This document shows, in pieces, positions 33,487 to 40,842 of a stretch of 64,000 nt of DNA. The translations under genes and the position numbers were made by a program. Origin of the DNA: Verrucomicrobiota bacterium (GTDB lineage: Bacteria > Verrucomicrobiota > Verrucomicrobiia > Chthoniobacterales > Xiphinematobacteraceae); NCBI GenBank assembly GCA_023269545.1, contig JAHFTB010000010.1:1-64000 (forward strand), given 5' to 3'. The first letter of the stretch is position 1. The number at the start of each line of letters is the position of its first letter. The notes below the pieces were generated by a model, which searched no databases, was not told the DNA's origin, and saw only the letters and a list, made by a program, of their open reading frames with translations.

Positions 33487-34746
33487 ATGATCCGATATTT
33501 ACGAGCTAGTATTCTCATTGGGGCTCTTTCCGCAGGTCTCACTCTCCTTCTTTTTGCATCCGGTTTCCTGGTGACCCCGGATCAGGCATTGTATAAAATT
33601 TACTCTCTCAAACAGAAAATCCTGTTTTCTTTCCCATTGGTCGCTCTTTTTGTCTCCTTTGTTTTCGCATTTATTATCGCATGGACCACGCTGGATATCA
33701 CCACCATGTTTCCGCGAGGACTCATTGCCTCGGGCGTTTTGCTAGTCTGTTTGGGGGCTTCATGGGTGCTTTCACTCTATGGCGTTTTTATTTCTCCTTT
33801 TTTGCCGTGCGCAGCCATTTTGTTGAGTTTGATTATGGGGGGAATCTTTACACTGACAAAAGTGGGCCAAAGAAAGCGGGTCTTAGAGCGACTTTTTGGC
33901 AGACGGATTGCTCAGTCTCAGCTCAATCAGTTAGGGGATTCTCAGCAATCTGTTTTCTTTCCCGGAGCAGTGGTTGAGGCCACGGTGGTGGTGGTTTCCG
34001 TACAAAACCACACCGAACTTATGGAGATGATGTCTGCGGAAGCTTATGCTGCTATGATCAATTTTTATCTTCGAGCGGCTTCAGATTTTCTTGTGGAATC
34101 GGGAGGATATTTGGAGCAGTGCGATGGCGAAAGCATGCGTATCATTTTTGGATCCCCTCTTGCCGATGAAAAACATGCGATCAAAGCGTGTCGTATTGCT
34201 TTGGATCTCTCCAAGCGATTGGACGCCTTAAATATCGATTGTGATTCTAAGTGGCAGCGGCACATCGATTTTCGTATCGGAATCCACTCCGGAGCTATGC
34301 TTGCAGCCAGTTTTGGAGGAACGCGGTTGGGGAGCTTCAGTGTTGCCGGTAACACACCCGATTTTGCCCGTAAACTTTGTGCGGTTTGCTCTGCATACGG
34401 ATGTCGTATTCTGACTGCTAGCGATACCCTTGAGCTGGCCTTCGACAGCTGCGAAGTTCGTCCTATCGAACTGATTCGTTTGCGAGAAGGAGGCAAACGG
34501 CTGGAGCTTTACGAAATATTGGCGCCCAAACATGTGCTTTCTGAGGAACGGACCCGAAGTCGGGATCATTTCTGGAAAGGTGTGATTTATTTTCGCGAAC
34601 AAAAATTCGACCAAGCTAACGAAGAATTTTCGCTTGCAAGAATCAAAGGCATTCCGGATCTCGTTCTCGACTATTATTTGGAACGAATCGAATGTGCCCG
34701 TCGCCGCCAAAAGGATGATAGCACTTTGCCGTCGCTGATTTTTTAG
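33487..34746 (+). CDS. Membrane-anchored class III adenylate/guanylate cyclase-like protein
   Basis: 419 residues: about four membrane spans in the first 125 residues, then a class III cyclase domain (~150-330) and a short TPR-like tail (HFWKGVIYFREQKFDQANEEF). The fold is clear from GGYLEQCDGESMRIIFGSP, FRIGIHSGAMLAASFGGTRLGSFSVAGNTPDFARKLC and the TASDTLE block. However, the first metal-binding position, normally FxDI in the first strand, reads VVVVSVQNHTE with no Asp, and the GDxVNxAxR motif is GNTPDFARK. It is therefore probably catalytically dead or a nucleotide sensor. Upstream of recR, separated by palindromes; probably its own transcript. Confidence 0.8.
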   Translation: MIRYLRASILIGALSAGLTLLLFASGFLVTPDQALYKIYSLKQKILFSFPLVALFVSFVFAFIIAWTTLDITTMFPRGLIASGVLLVCLGASWVLSLYGVFISPFLPCAAILLSLIMGGIFTLTKVGQRKRVLERLFGRRIAQSQLNQLGDSQQSVFFPGAVVEATVVVVSVQNHTELMEMMSAEAYAAMINFYLRAASDFLVESGGYLEQCDGESMRIIFGSPLADEKHAIKACRIALDLSKRLDALNIDCDSKWQRHIDFRIGIHSGAMLAASFGGTRLGSFSVAGNTPDFARKLCAVCSAYGCRILTASDTLELAFDSCEVRPIELIRLREGGKRLELYEILAPKHVLSEERTRSRDHFWKGVIYFREQKFDQANEEFSLARIKGIPDLVLDYYLERIECARRRQKDDSTLPSLIF

Positions 34747-34768
34747 AGTGCAACAAATTCCGAACTCA

Positions 34769-34808
34769 TATAGCGGAATTCCGCTATAGAAGCGGTTCCG
34801 CTATATAT
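34769..34808. repeat. TATAGCGGAATTCCGCTATA palindrome plus a second, imperfect one
   Basis: A perfect 20-bp palindrome at 34769-34788 is followed by AGAAGCGGTTCCGCTATATA, a diverged second copy. They lie between the cyclase-like gene and recR, which are on the same strand, so this pair is the exception to the convergent-gene rule. Confidence 0.8.
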
Positions 34809-34820
34809 AAAAAATATTTT

Positions 34821-35438
34821 ATGAGGCAGCACATTCCAGCGGAGTATCCGGCTCCTTTTTTGCTTCTGATTCGGGAGTTGCGACGTTTGCCGGGCATTGG
34901 GCCTCGCAGTGCGGAGCGGATCGCTCTTTGGCTTTTACAGTCACGCAATGCTGATCCGCTTCGGCTCGCACGTACGCTCAATGAGGCGACACAACTTCTT
35001 AAAAATTGTAGCCTTTGTGGATTTTTTACGACGGAGGATTTGTGTGACATTTGTAGCAATCCTGACCGCAAAAGACATCCGCTCTGTGTCGTCGAAACCG
35101 CTCATGATATTATTGCCATTGAACGGACCGGCATCTTTCATGGTTATTATCACGTTCTGGGGGGTAAACTTTCTCCCCTGGATGGTATTGGCCCGGATCA
35201 ATTGCGTATCGATCTTCTCCTGGAAAGAGTAAAATCTGATCACCCTGAGGAATTGATTCTCGCTCTGAGTGCCGACGTCGAAGGAGAAGCTACCACGCAT
35301 TATCTCGCACGTCTTCTTGCTGAAACAGGAGTTTCCATCAGTCGTATTGCTCACGGTCTTCCTGCTGGGGGAGGATTGGAACATGCCGACGAACTGACTT
35401 TGTCCCGCGCGCTCGCCGGCCGCTTGTTCAGTTGGTAG
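34821..35438 (+). CDS. recR: Recombination mediator RecR
   Basis: 205 residues. Helix-hairpin-helix RRLPGIGPRSAERIALWLL at ~20-38, four-Cys zinc finger CSLCGFFTTEDLCDIC at ~60-75 and a Toprim domain starting VVETAHDIIAIERTG with the YYHVLGGKLSPLDGIGP block. RecR with RecO/RecF loads RecA at gaps. Length typical. The stop codon lies inside a 50-bp perfect palindrome. Confidence 0.97.
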   Translation: MRQHIPAEYPAPFLLLIRELRRLPGIGPRSAERIALWLLQSRNADPLRLARTLNEATQLLKNCSLCGFFTTEDLCDICSNPDRKRHPLCVVETAHDIIAIERTGIFHGYYHVLGGKLSPLDGIGPDQLRIDLLLERVKSDHPEELILALSADVEGEATTHYLARLLAETGVSISRIAHGLPAGGGLEHADELTLSRALAGRLFSW

Positions 35439-35479
35439 TTCTGATATAGCGGAATTCCGCTATATCAGAACTACCAACT
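35430..35479. repeat. 50-bp perfect palindrome at the recR/clpX-like convergent junction
   Basis: Both 25-bp arms match without mismatch around the centre GGAA|TTCC (35454/35455). The inner part is the 20-bp TATAGCGG palindrome; the outer part is AGTTGGTAGTTCTGA and its complement. It overlaps the recR stop and ends nine bases before the end of the clpX-like gene. Transcripts from either side would end in the same strong hairpin. Confidence 0.9.
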
Positions 35480-35487
35480 TCTACGAA

Positions 35488-37056
35488 CTAATCCGTACGA
35501 TAGGATTGTACTACGAGTTCGCTGAGATATCCCTCCGGGTCATCAATTGCTGTTTCTTGTAAGATGAGTTTGGCGCCGGGTTTTCCTTTTTGGATCAGGT
35601 GTAAACCGAACTGATAGTCCTTAAACAGTTTTTCGCAAAGATCGAGCATGGAAATTCCTTCGGTAAGGGCTCGTTGAACCAATTTTATCAGTGCTAATTC
35701 AGAGATTTCCAGTTGCACCCCATGCTGTTCGCTAAAATGTCGGAGAAACTCTGTGGCTACAGCTTTCATGGTGAGTTCTTTTTGAGCGGAGCCAGTTTGC
35801 AGGAGTTGGGTGAGGTAAAAAGAGGAGTCTTTAACGAATGACGCGTTTACAGTAAAGGATTCGATTCCGGAGTCAGGAAGTTCATATTTAAAATCGCGCA
35901 GCAATTTTTCTAAAGTGGTGAGCAAACCGCGGGCTCCTGTTTTTTCTTGTATGGCTAAGCAAGCGATTTCCCGGAGGGCTGCATCTTCAAAGTGTACGGC
36001 GATGCCATAAGCATGGAAGGCACGTTCGTATTGGCGTATGATACTGCCTTCGGAATGTTTCATGATGGAAAAGAGATCATCGACTTCTAAGGGATGGCAG
36101 ATGGATCGAACGGGAAGACGGCCAATAAATTCGGGTTCAAATCCGTATTCCACTAAGTCCCGAGTGGTTGTGGCATGTAAAAGGCTTGCTTCCAAGTCTA
36201 TGGAAACCGCGTTTGCGCCGAAACCAATGTGGGATTTCTGACACCTCCTTCGAACGATGCGATTCAGGCCTTCGAAGGCTCCGCTGACGATAAAAAGAAT
36301 ATGCCGAGTGTTGATTGTTTCCTTGTGCAAGTGACGGCCTCTTTGCATTTCCATGACCGCTTGAATTTGAGCCTGCATGTCGGCGGGGTTTTTCAAGGGT
36401 ACTTCCGTCTCTTCCATCAATTTGAGGAGCGTGGTTTGAACGCCGCGCCCACTGACATCCCTACCCGAATGACCTTGAGAGCCGGCAATTTTATCAATTT
36501 CGTCCAAAAAAATGATGCCGATTTCGGCAAGGGAAATATCTCCTCCTGCTCGATCCACTAATTCTCGAACCAGGTCGTCCACATCTCCTCCCACATAACC
36601 TGTTTCACTGAACTTGGTGGCATCCGCTTTCACGAACGGGACTCCGATGAGATCGGCAATATGTTTTACAAGATAAGTTTTCCCCACCCCTGTCGGCCCG
36701 ATGAGCAGAACATTTTGTTTGGTATATTCCTGGGAGCCTTTAGAACAGGGCATCTGGTTGTTTGCAACTGCTCGAGCATGGTGATAGTGGTCACAAACGG
36801 CGATGCTCAGGATTTTTTTGGCTTCGTCCTGTCGGATGACGAAACGGTCCAGGTGTGCTTTGATTTGTCGAGGTGTGTAATGAAACTGAGAGAGCGGAGA
36901 AATTTCTTTTTGGGTTTTTGGGGTTAAATAATCATCATGTCCGGAAGTTTGAGGTGTGGCGGTATCAGGTGTCGATTTGTCTTGAAAAGCGGAGCGGAGC
37001 ATCTCGGCTAATCTCTTTTGGATTTCATCGGGAGAAGGAAGCTTGGGATCACTCAT
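35488..37056 (-). CDS. ClpX-like AAA+ ATPase without zinc-binding domain
   Basis: 522 residues from ATG 37056 (MSDPKLPSPDEIQKRL); the frame extends to 37125 without family-like sequence. AAA+ core: YTPRQIKAHLDRFVIRQDEAKK, Walker A IGPTGVGKTYL, pore-loop-region ETGYVGGDVDDLV, Walker B GIIFLDEIDKIA, sensor and arginine-finger region FEPEFIGRLPV, and a ClpB D2-type tail EKTGARGLLTTLEKLLRDF. It lacks the N-terminal Cys4 zinc finger of ClpX and has a ~110-residue C-terminal extension. No IGF-type ClpP-binding loop is apparent, so it may act alone as an unfoldase. Converges on recR. Confidence 0.85.
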   Translation of the reverse strand: MSDPKLPSPDEIQKRLAEMLRSAFQDKSTPDTATPQTSGHDDYLTPKTQKEISPLSQFHYTPRQIKAHLDRFVIRQDEAKKILSIAVCDHYHHARAVANNQMPCSKGSQEYTKQNVLLIGPTGVGKTYLVKHIADLIGVPFVKADATKFSETGYVGGDVDDLVRELVDRAGGDISLAEIGIIFLDEIDKIAGSQGHSGRDVSGRGVQTTLLKLMEETEVPLKNPADMQAQIQAVMEMQRGRHLHKETINTRHILFIVSGAFEGLNRIVRRRCQKSHIGFGANAVSIDLEASLLHATTTRDLVEYGFEPEFIGRLPVRSICHPLEVDDLFSIMKHSEGSIIRQYERAFHAYGIAVHFEDAALREIACLAIQEKTGARGLLTTLEKLLRDFKYELPDSGIESFTVNASFVKDSSFYLTQLLQTGSAQKELTMKAVATEFLRHFSEQHGVQLEISELALIKLVQRALTEGISMLDLCEKLFKDYQFGLHLIQKGKPGAKLILQETAIDDPEGYLSELVVQSYRTD

Positions 37057-37150
37057 AGAGAGAAATTCTGTTGGCGGTTGGCAAAAGTTAAAGCCATATC
37101 CCTTATAACATAATTGGTGCCACAATATTCGGCAAGCGATCCTCGCATCT

Positions 37151-37208
37151 ACTCAGGAACTTTATTGGGTGCGTTCTTTTGGCAATTCGCAGCTTTTTTT
37201 AGGTTGTG
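37151..37208 (-). repeat. Gene-pointing element, copy F
   Basis: Minus strand: TTCACAACCTAAAAAAAGCT, GCGAATTGCCAAAAGAACGC, ACCCAATAAAG and CCTGAG. It sits in the divergent gap between the clpX-like and rluD-family genes but its orientation points to the clpX-like gene. Confidence 0.7.
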
Positions 37209-37237
37209 AATTTTACTGATGAAGAAAGAAGATTGAC

Positions 37238-38179
37238 TTGCTAGGCGGAGCCTTTGACAACCAAGTTCTGAGAACCGATCCTGTCAGATTGATTGTGGAT
37301 TCCGAACACGAGAAGTGGCGTCTCGATCGCTATGTGGTGGAGCTACTTCCCACTCTTTCTCGGACTCGAGTGCAGTCTCTCATTCGTTCCGGGCATATTC
37401 TTCTTCAAGGTAGTACTGTAAAACCGGGAGAAAAAATTTATGCGGGGCAAGAAGTTCTTGTTTCGGAACCACTCAAGATGACGACGCTGATTCCGGAAGC
37501 CGGAACGCTGCATATTCTCTATGAAGATCAGGACTTGCTGGTCATCAATAAGGAGTCCGGAATCACGGTTCATCCGGGAGCTGGCATCTCTCGCGGAACT
37601 CTTGCGGGAGCTCTCCTTGCATATTGCAGTCTCTCGCAAATAGGAGGAGCGGAACGACCTGGAATAGTGCATCGACTGGACAAGGAGACGAGTGGATGTT
37701 TGGTGGTGGCCAAAAATGATGTCGCGCATCACAGGTTGTCGCAACAATTTGCGTTACGCAAAGTAAAGAAAACCTATCTGGCTTTAGTTCAAGGAATTCC
37801 TACCAAAACGTTTGGAGTCATCCAGGCTCCGATTCGACGACATCCTGTCCATCGCCATAAAATGTCCGTCGCTCGCCCTTCTGAAGGACGGGACGCAGTG
37901 ACTCTTTACCGAGTAGTGACATCCGCTTTAGGGATGAGCTGGGTGGAATGTCGTCCCGAGACAGGTCGCACCCATCAAATTCGACTGCATTTGAAGTACT
38001 TAGGTTATCCGGTCGTCGGAGATCCGGTGTATGGAAAACGAGGAAATTTCCCACGCTATTTTTTACATGCGTGGAAACTTGGTTTCAAGCATCCGACCAG
38101 CGGAATTTCGATGGAATTTTGCGCTCCTCTTCCTGCGGAGATACAAATCATTCCATTCCCGCTGACAACCGCAAACTGA
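37238..38179 (+). CDS. rluD: RluA/RluD-family 23S rRNA pseudouridine synthase
   Basis: 313 residues from TTG 37238, preceded by GAAGAAAGAAG. S4 RNA-binding domain at ~24-75 (LDRYVVELLPTLSRTRVQSLIRSGHILL), catalytic motif GIVHRLDKETSGCLVVAKN with the nucleophilic Asp, and the family blocks RKVKKTYLALVQG, RPETGRTHQIRLHLKYLGYPVVGD and FLHAWKLGFKHP. It isomerises uridine in rRNA; RluD-type (rather than RluC) is suggested by overall arrangement but not proven. Followed 25 bp later by the ECF sigma gene. Confidence 0.92.
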   Translation: MLGGAFDNQVLRTDPVRLIVDSEHEKWRLDRYVVELLPTLSRTRVQSLIRSGHILLQGSTVKPGEKIYAGQEVLVSEPLKMTTLIPEAGTLHILYEDQDLLVINKESGITVHPGAGISRGTLAGALLAYCSLSQIGGAERPGIVHRLDKETSGCLVVAKNDVAHHRLSQQFALRKVKKTYLALVQGIPTKTFGVIQAPIRRHPVHRHKMSVARPSEGRDAVTLYRVVTSALGMSWVECRPETGRTHQIRLHLKYLGYPVVGDPVYGKRGNFPRYFLHAWKLGFKHPTSGISMEFCAPLPAEIQIIPFPLTTAN

Positions 38180-38204
38180 GAGGATATGAAGTGTTCAGAA
38201 GAAC

Positions 38205-38789
38205 ATGGACGATAACGAGTATAGTGACGAAGAGCTAGTGCAACGTACGCAGGAGGGAGATCCTTCTGCGTTCGATGTCCTCGTGATCCGTTACAGTCCA
38301 CGGCTTTATGGACTCATTTATCACATGACCTCTCACCATGAGGATACTCATGATCTGATGCAGGACGTTTTTGCCAAAGCGTTTCGTTCCATACGAGGTT
38401 TCCGAGGAAAATCCAGTTTCTACACATGGATGCATTCCATTGCAGTGAACATGTCCCTCAATTTTTTGAAAAAGAGAGGACGGAGATATCACATGAGCTT
38501 GGACGACATCGATTTGCACATGGATAAAAACGAAGAATTCATCCGAGCCACCACCGGCAATGATCCTCGTAAAGAAACCAATCTGATCGAGCTTCAAAGA
38601 AAATTGAACGAAGCCATGATGAAGCTGTCTCATGATCATAGAGCTGTGGTTACGATGTTTGACATCCAGGGAATGCCGCATGGGGAAATCGCAAAGATCT
38701 TAAAGGTCTCGGAAGGTACTGTGCGTTCTCGGCTGTTTTACGCTCACCGTCAATTGCAGAATTTTCTCGAAGAATTTAGAAAACCATAA
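38205..38789 (+). CDS. ECF-type sigma factor (RpoE-like)
   Basis: 194 residues. Region 2: EELVQRTQEGDPSAFDVLV, DTHDLMQDVFAKAFRSIRGF, SSFYTWMHSIAVNMSLNFLKKR; region 4: KLSHDHRAVVTMFDIQGMPHGEIAKILKVSEGTVRSRLFYAHRQL. It belongs to the RpoE/SigW-like ECF group used for envelope stress. Downstream lie a small ORF, a single-span protein that looks like the anti-sigma factor, and an HtrA-fold protein, mirroring the rpoE-rseA-mucD layout. Probably autoregulated. Confidence 0.93.
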   Translation: MDDNEYSDEELVQRTQEGDPSAFDVLVIRYSPRLYGLIYHMTSHHEDTHDLMQDVFAKAFRSIRGFRGKSSFYTWMHSIAVNMSLNFLKKRGRRYHMSLDDIDLHMDKNEEFIRATTGNDPRKETNLIELQRKLNEAMMKLSHDHRAVVTMFDIQGMPHGEIAKILKVSEGTVRSRLFYAHRQLQNFLEEFRKP

Positions 38790-38891
38790 TCACCCAAAGT
38801 ATCGATATTCATAAAAGCCTCGCATGAGCGCGGCTCAAAAATAGCATGAAACGCGTCATACAAAAAATAAACTGCCGGGCAGGGAGGAATA

Positions 38892-39011
38892 ATGTCATTA
38901 CGCAACCGTATCGGAAAGCTATCGAGCCAGATTGTTTTCAGTGTCACCATGCAGAACAGCATGGGTCGTGCTATTTTTGACATATTAAGAAGCTATGGAC
39001 CCAAAAACTGA
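38892..39011 (+). CDS. 39-residue small ORF with strong Shine-Dalgarno sequence
   Basis: MSLRNRIGKLSSQIVFSVTM is followed by QNSMGRAIFDILRSYGPKN. GGGAGGAATA directly precedes the ATG with ideal spacing, the best ribosome-binding site in this neighbourhood. The frame ends 17 bp inside the next gene, so translation of the small ORF could feed the downstream start (coupling). The peptide is basic and amphipathic; no homologue is recognised. It may be a leader for the anti-sigma gene or a functional small protein. Confidence 0.55.
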   Translation: MSLRNRIGKLSSQIVFSVTMQNSMGRAIFDILRSYGPKN

Positions 39012-39453
39012 TATTCAACAACTTCTCCGGTTAAAACGCTATGAAACCCCTCCTTCGGGATTTCATGAGGATTTTCTCAGGGAATTTCGGCGCAGGCAAA
39101 GGATAGATCTGACGCAAAGAACCCTCAGGCCTTCCATTCGGCAGATTATGGCCGAGCGAATATTTTTTTTCCTGAGCTCGATGCAGGAAGCTTCTCTGAG
39201 GGGGCCCTTTATGGCTTACGCTTCCATTGCCGCAGTAGGGATTGTGGTCTCTGTCGCAATCTGGCATCACACTCCGATGGGGATCTCGAAACAATCGATG
39301 ACTTCCTCTCTCAGTTCCCACAGCTATAATTTTGAAAATGCTTCGATCATACCTCCGGTGGAAATCCCCAGCCAACGGACTGTCGGAACTCTTCCACCTT
39401 CTTATGTTCTTGAAAATCAACCTGCCAGTTATGAGGTGCCGCTCAGTTTTTAG
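38995..39453 (+). CDS. Probable membrane anti-sigma factor
   Basis: 152 residues: a soluble N-terminus rich in Arg/Phe (RYETPPSGFHEDFLREFRRRQRI), a span at ~73-90 (FMAYASIAAVGIVVSVAI) and a periplasmic Ser/Pro-rich tail with VGTLPPSYVLENQPASYEVP. There is no zinc-binding HxxxCxxC (ZAS) motif. Assignment rests on topology and the position after the ECF sigma gene, so it is inferential. Its ATG overlaps the small ORF, supporting co-translation. Confidence 0.6.
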   Translation: MDPKTDIQQLLRLKRYETPPSGFHEDFLREFRRRQRIDLTQRTLRPSIRQIMAERIFFFLSSMQEASLRGPFMAYASIAAVGIVVSVAIWHHTPMGISKQSMTSSLSSHSYNFENASIIPPVEIPSQRTVGTLPPSYVLENQPASYEVPLSF

Positions 39454-39587
39454 AGCATTGCGTGTCGTGGTAATTTGAAAAAGCTCTGGTGTGTTGACCT
39501 GGAAATAACATGACACGCGCCGTATGGAATTTTGGCGCAGGAGAAAAATATGGGCGTTTCCGAAAAAATCGGAGCCGCGAGAAAAGG

Positions 39588-39674
39588 CACAGCCTAAAAA
39601 AAGCTGCGAATTGCCCCCAGGAACTGAATGGATAAAGAAATGCTTTCCTTAAAGAAAGCCCAGTCCCTGGGCAG
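39588..39674 (+). repeat. Gene-pointing element, copy B
   Basis: CACAGCCTAAAAAAAGCTGC, GAATTGCCCCCAGGAACTGA, ATGGATAAAGAAATGCTTTC, CTTAAAGAAAGCCCAG, CCTGGGCAG: the best full-length copy, 70 bp before the HtrA-like start and in frame with it via an MDKEMLSLKKAQ reading. Internal hairpins: GCTTTC/GAAAGC and CCCAG/CTGGG. Confidence 0.88.
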
Positions 39675-39744
39675 AACGCTTGAGCCGTCCTCTTGTGGCC
39701 GAAATGCCAAATCCGGGTGCTGGGCTCGAGGGGGTGCCGCATGT

Positions 39745-40821
39745 ATGCTGAGAAGCATATTTTGCCTTCTCCTCACTCTGTCGTCGCTTTTTGCAGAGCA
39801 AGAGACTTCGGAACCACATGTGGCGGCATCAGCTTCTGCAGCTCCTCCCGTGGCAGAGCAAAAAACCAAGGCCCGCAATCTTATATCCCCGGAAGAGTTA
39901 TCCCAAGCTATTGCAACAACAGTCCGGCAAACACTTGAAGAGCAGAAGGGTGCAGTGATCCAAGTGGAAGCTCTTGATGAGCGGGGAAAACTTTATGGTT
40001 CCGGATTTTTTGCGGACCCATTTGGAACGATTTATACTCTTTCTTCCGTAGCGACGGGTGCAACCAGTCTTGTTGTCATCCAAGGAACTAAGAGACTCCC
40101 TGCACGTCTTTTGGTTTCGGACTCTCGCAGCGGTTTGGCTTTGATTAAGGTCAAAGCAGAAGGTGCTTTTTTGGTTCCTGGAGATTCTTCAAAATTACAG
40201 ATAGGGGATCCACTTCTTGCTATTGGTTATCCGCAGGCGTTACAGGAATCTCCGTCTTTCGGAATTATCGCGGGATTCGATCGTCGTTATGGGAACTCTT
40301 ACTTTTCCACCACCCATATTCGTACCAGTATTCCCGTACAACGAGGATTTGGCGGAGCGCCGGTTTTGAATATGAGGGGAGAGGTGATTGGCATTATTGT
40401 GAGCGGGTTGGAAGGAGGAGGGGGGTGCTATATTCTACCCATTGCGGCTATGGAAAAAATTTGGAAAGATTTCGAACGTTTTGGAGAAATTCGTCATGGA
40501 TGGATGGGAGTTTTAGTGGCGGAAGCTCCGGATTCCGTTGCGGGATCTACTGCCACTATTTCCGGATTAGAACCCGGAACTCCAGCGGCTTCCTGCGGTC
40601 TCAAACGAGGAGATGTGATCATTCGTATTGGGGAAACGCAAATCCATACTGCTGAAGATGTTTTGGATGCTTCCTTTTTTCTTACGGCTGGTGAATTGAC
40701 TTCGATCGAAATTATTCGCGCGGGGGAGGAGATGACATTGGAGGTGCGATCCGTGACTCATCCACACGCCAACACATCGGAAATTCAGGTGGAACCCTTG
40801 AATCTGCGTTCTAAAGATTAG
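39745..40821 (+). CDS. HtrA/DegP-fold protein with PDZ domain, catalytic triad lost
   Basis: 358 residues from ATG 39745 (GAGGGGG ten bases upstream; signal peptide MLRSIFCLLLTLSSLFA). The frame is open back into repeat copy B, but the signal peptide argues for the internal start. Aligned by eye to DegP, the TNNHVV block reads YTLSSVA (His replaced by Ser), PRSDIALI reads SRSGLALI (Asp replaced by Gly) and RGNSGGALVN reads RGFGGAPVLN (Ser replaced by Gly). A PDZ domain follows (~255-345: HGWMGVLV, GLEPGTPAASCGLKRGDVI). So it should be a periplasmic binding or signalling pseudoprotease, perhaps part of the ECF sigma pathway just upstream. Confidence 0.85.
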   Translation: MLRSIFCLLLTLSSLFAEQETSEPHVAASASAAPPVAEQKTKARNLISPEELSQAIATTVRQTLEEQKGAVIQVEALDERGKLYGSGFFADPFGTIYTLSSVATGATSLVVIQGTKRLPARLLVSDSRSGLALIKVKAEGAFLVPGDSSKLQIGDPLLAIGYPQALQESPSFGIIAGFDRRYGNSYFSTTHIRTSIPVQRGFGGAPVLNMRGEVIGIIVSGLEGGGGCYILPIAAMEKIWKDFERFGEIRHGWMGVLVAEAPDSVAGSTATISGLEPGTPAASCGLKRGDVIIRIGETQIHTAEDVLDASFFLTAGELTSIEIIRAGEEMTLEVRSVTHPHANTSEIQVEPLNLRSKD

Positions 40822-40842
40822 TTCGTGGTTCGTGGTTTTATC

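Noticed and set aside
5156-35479. CRISPR-like interpretation of the repeated palindromes
   Set aside because: Copies are single or paired, far apart and without regular spacers or cas genes.
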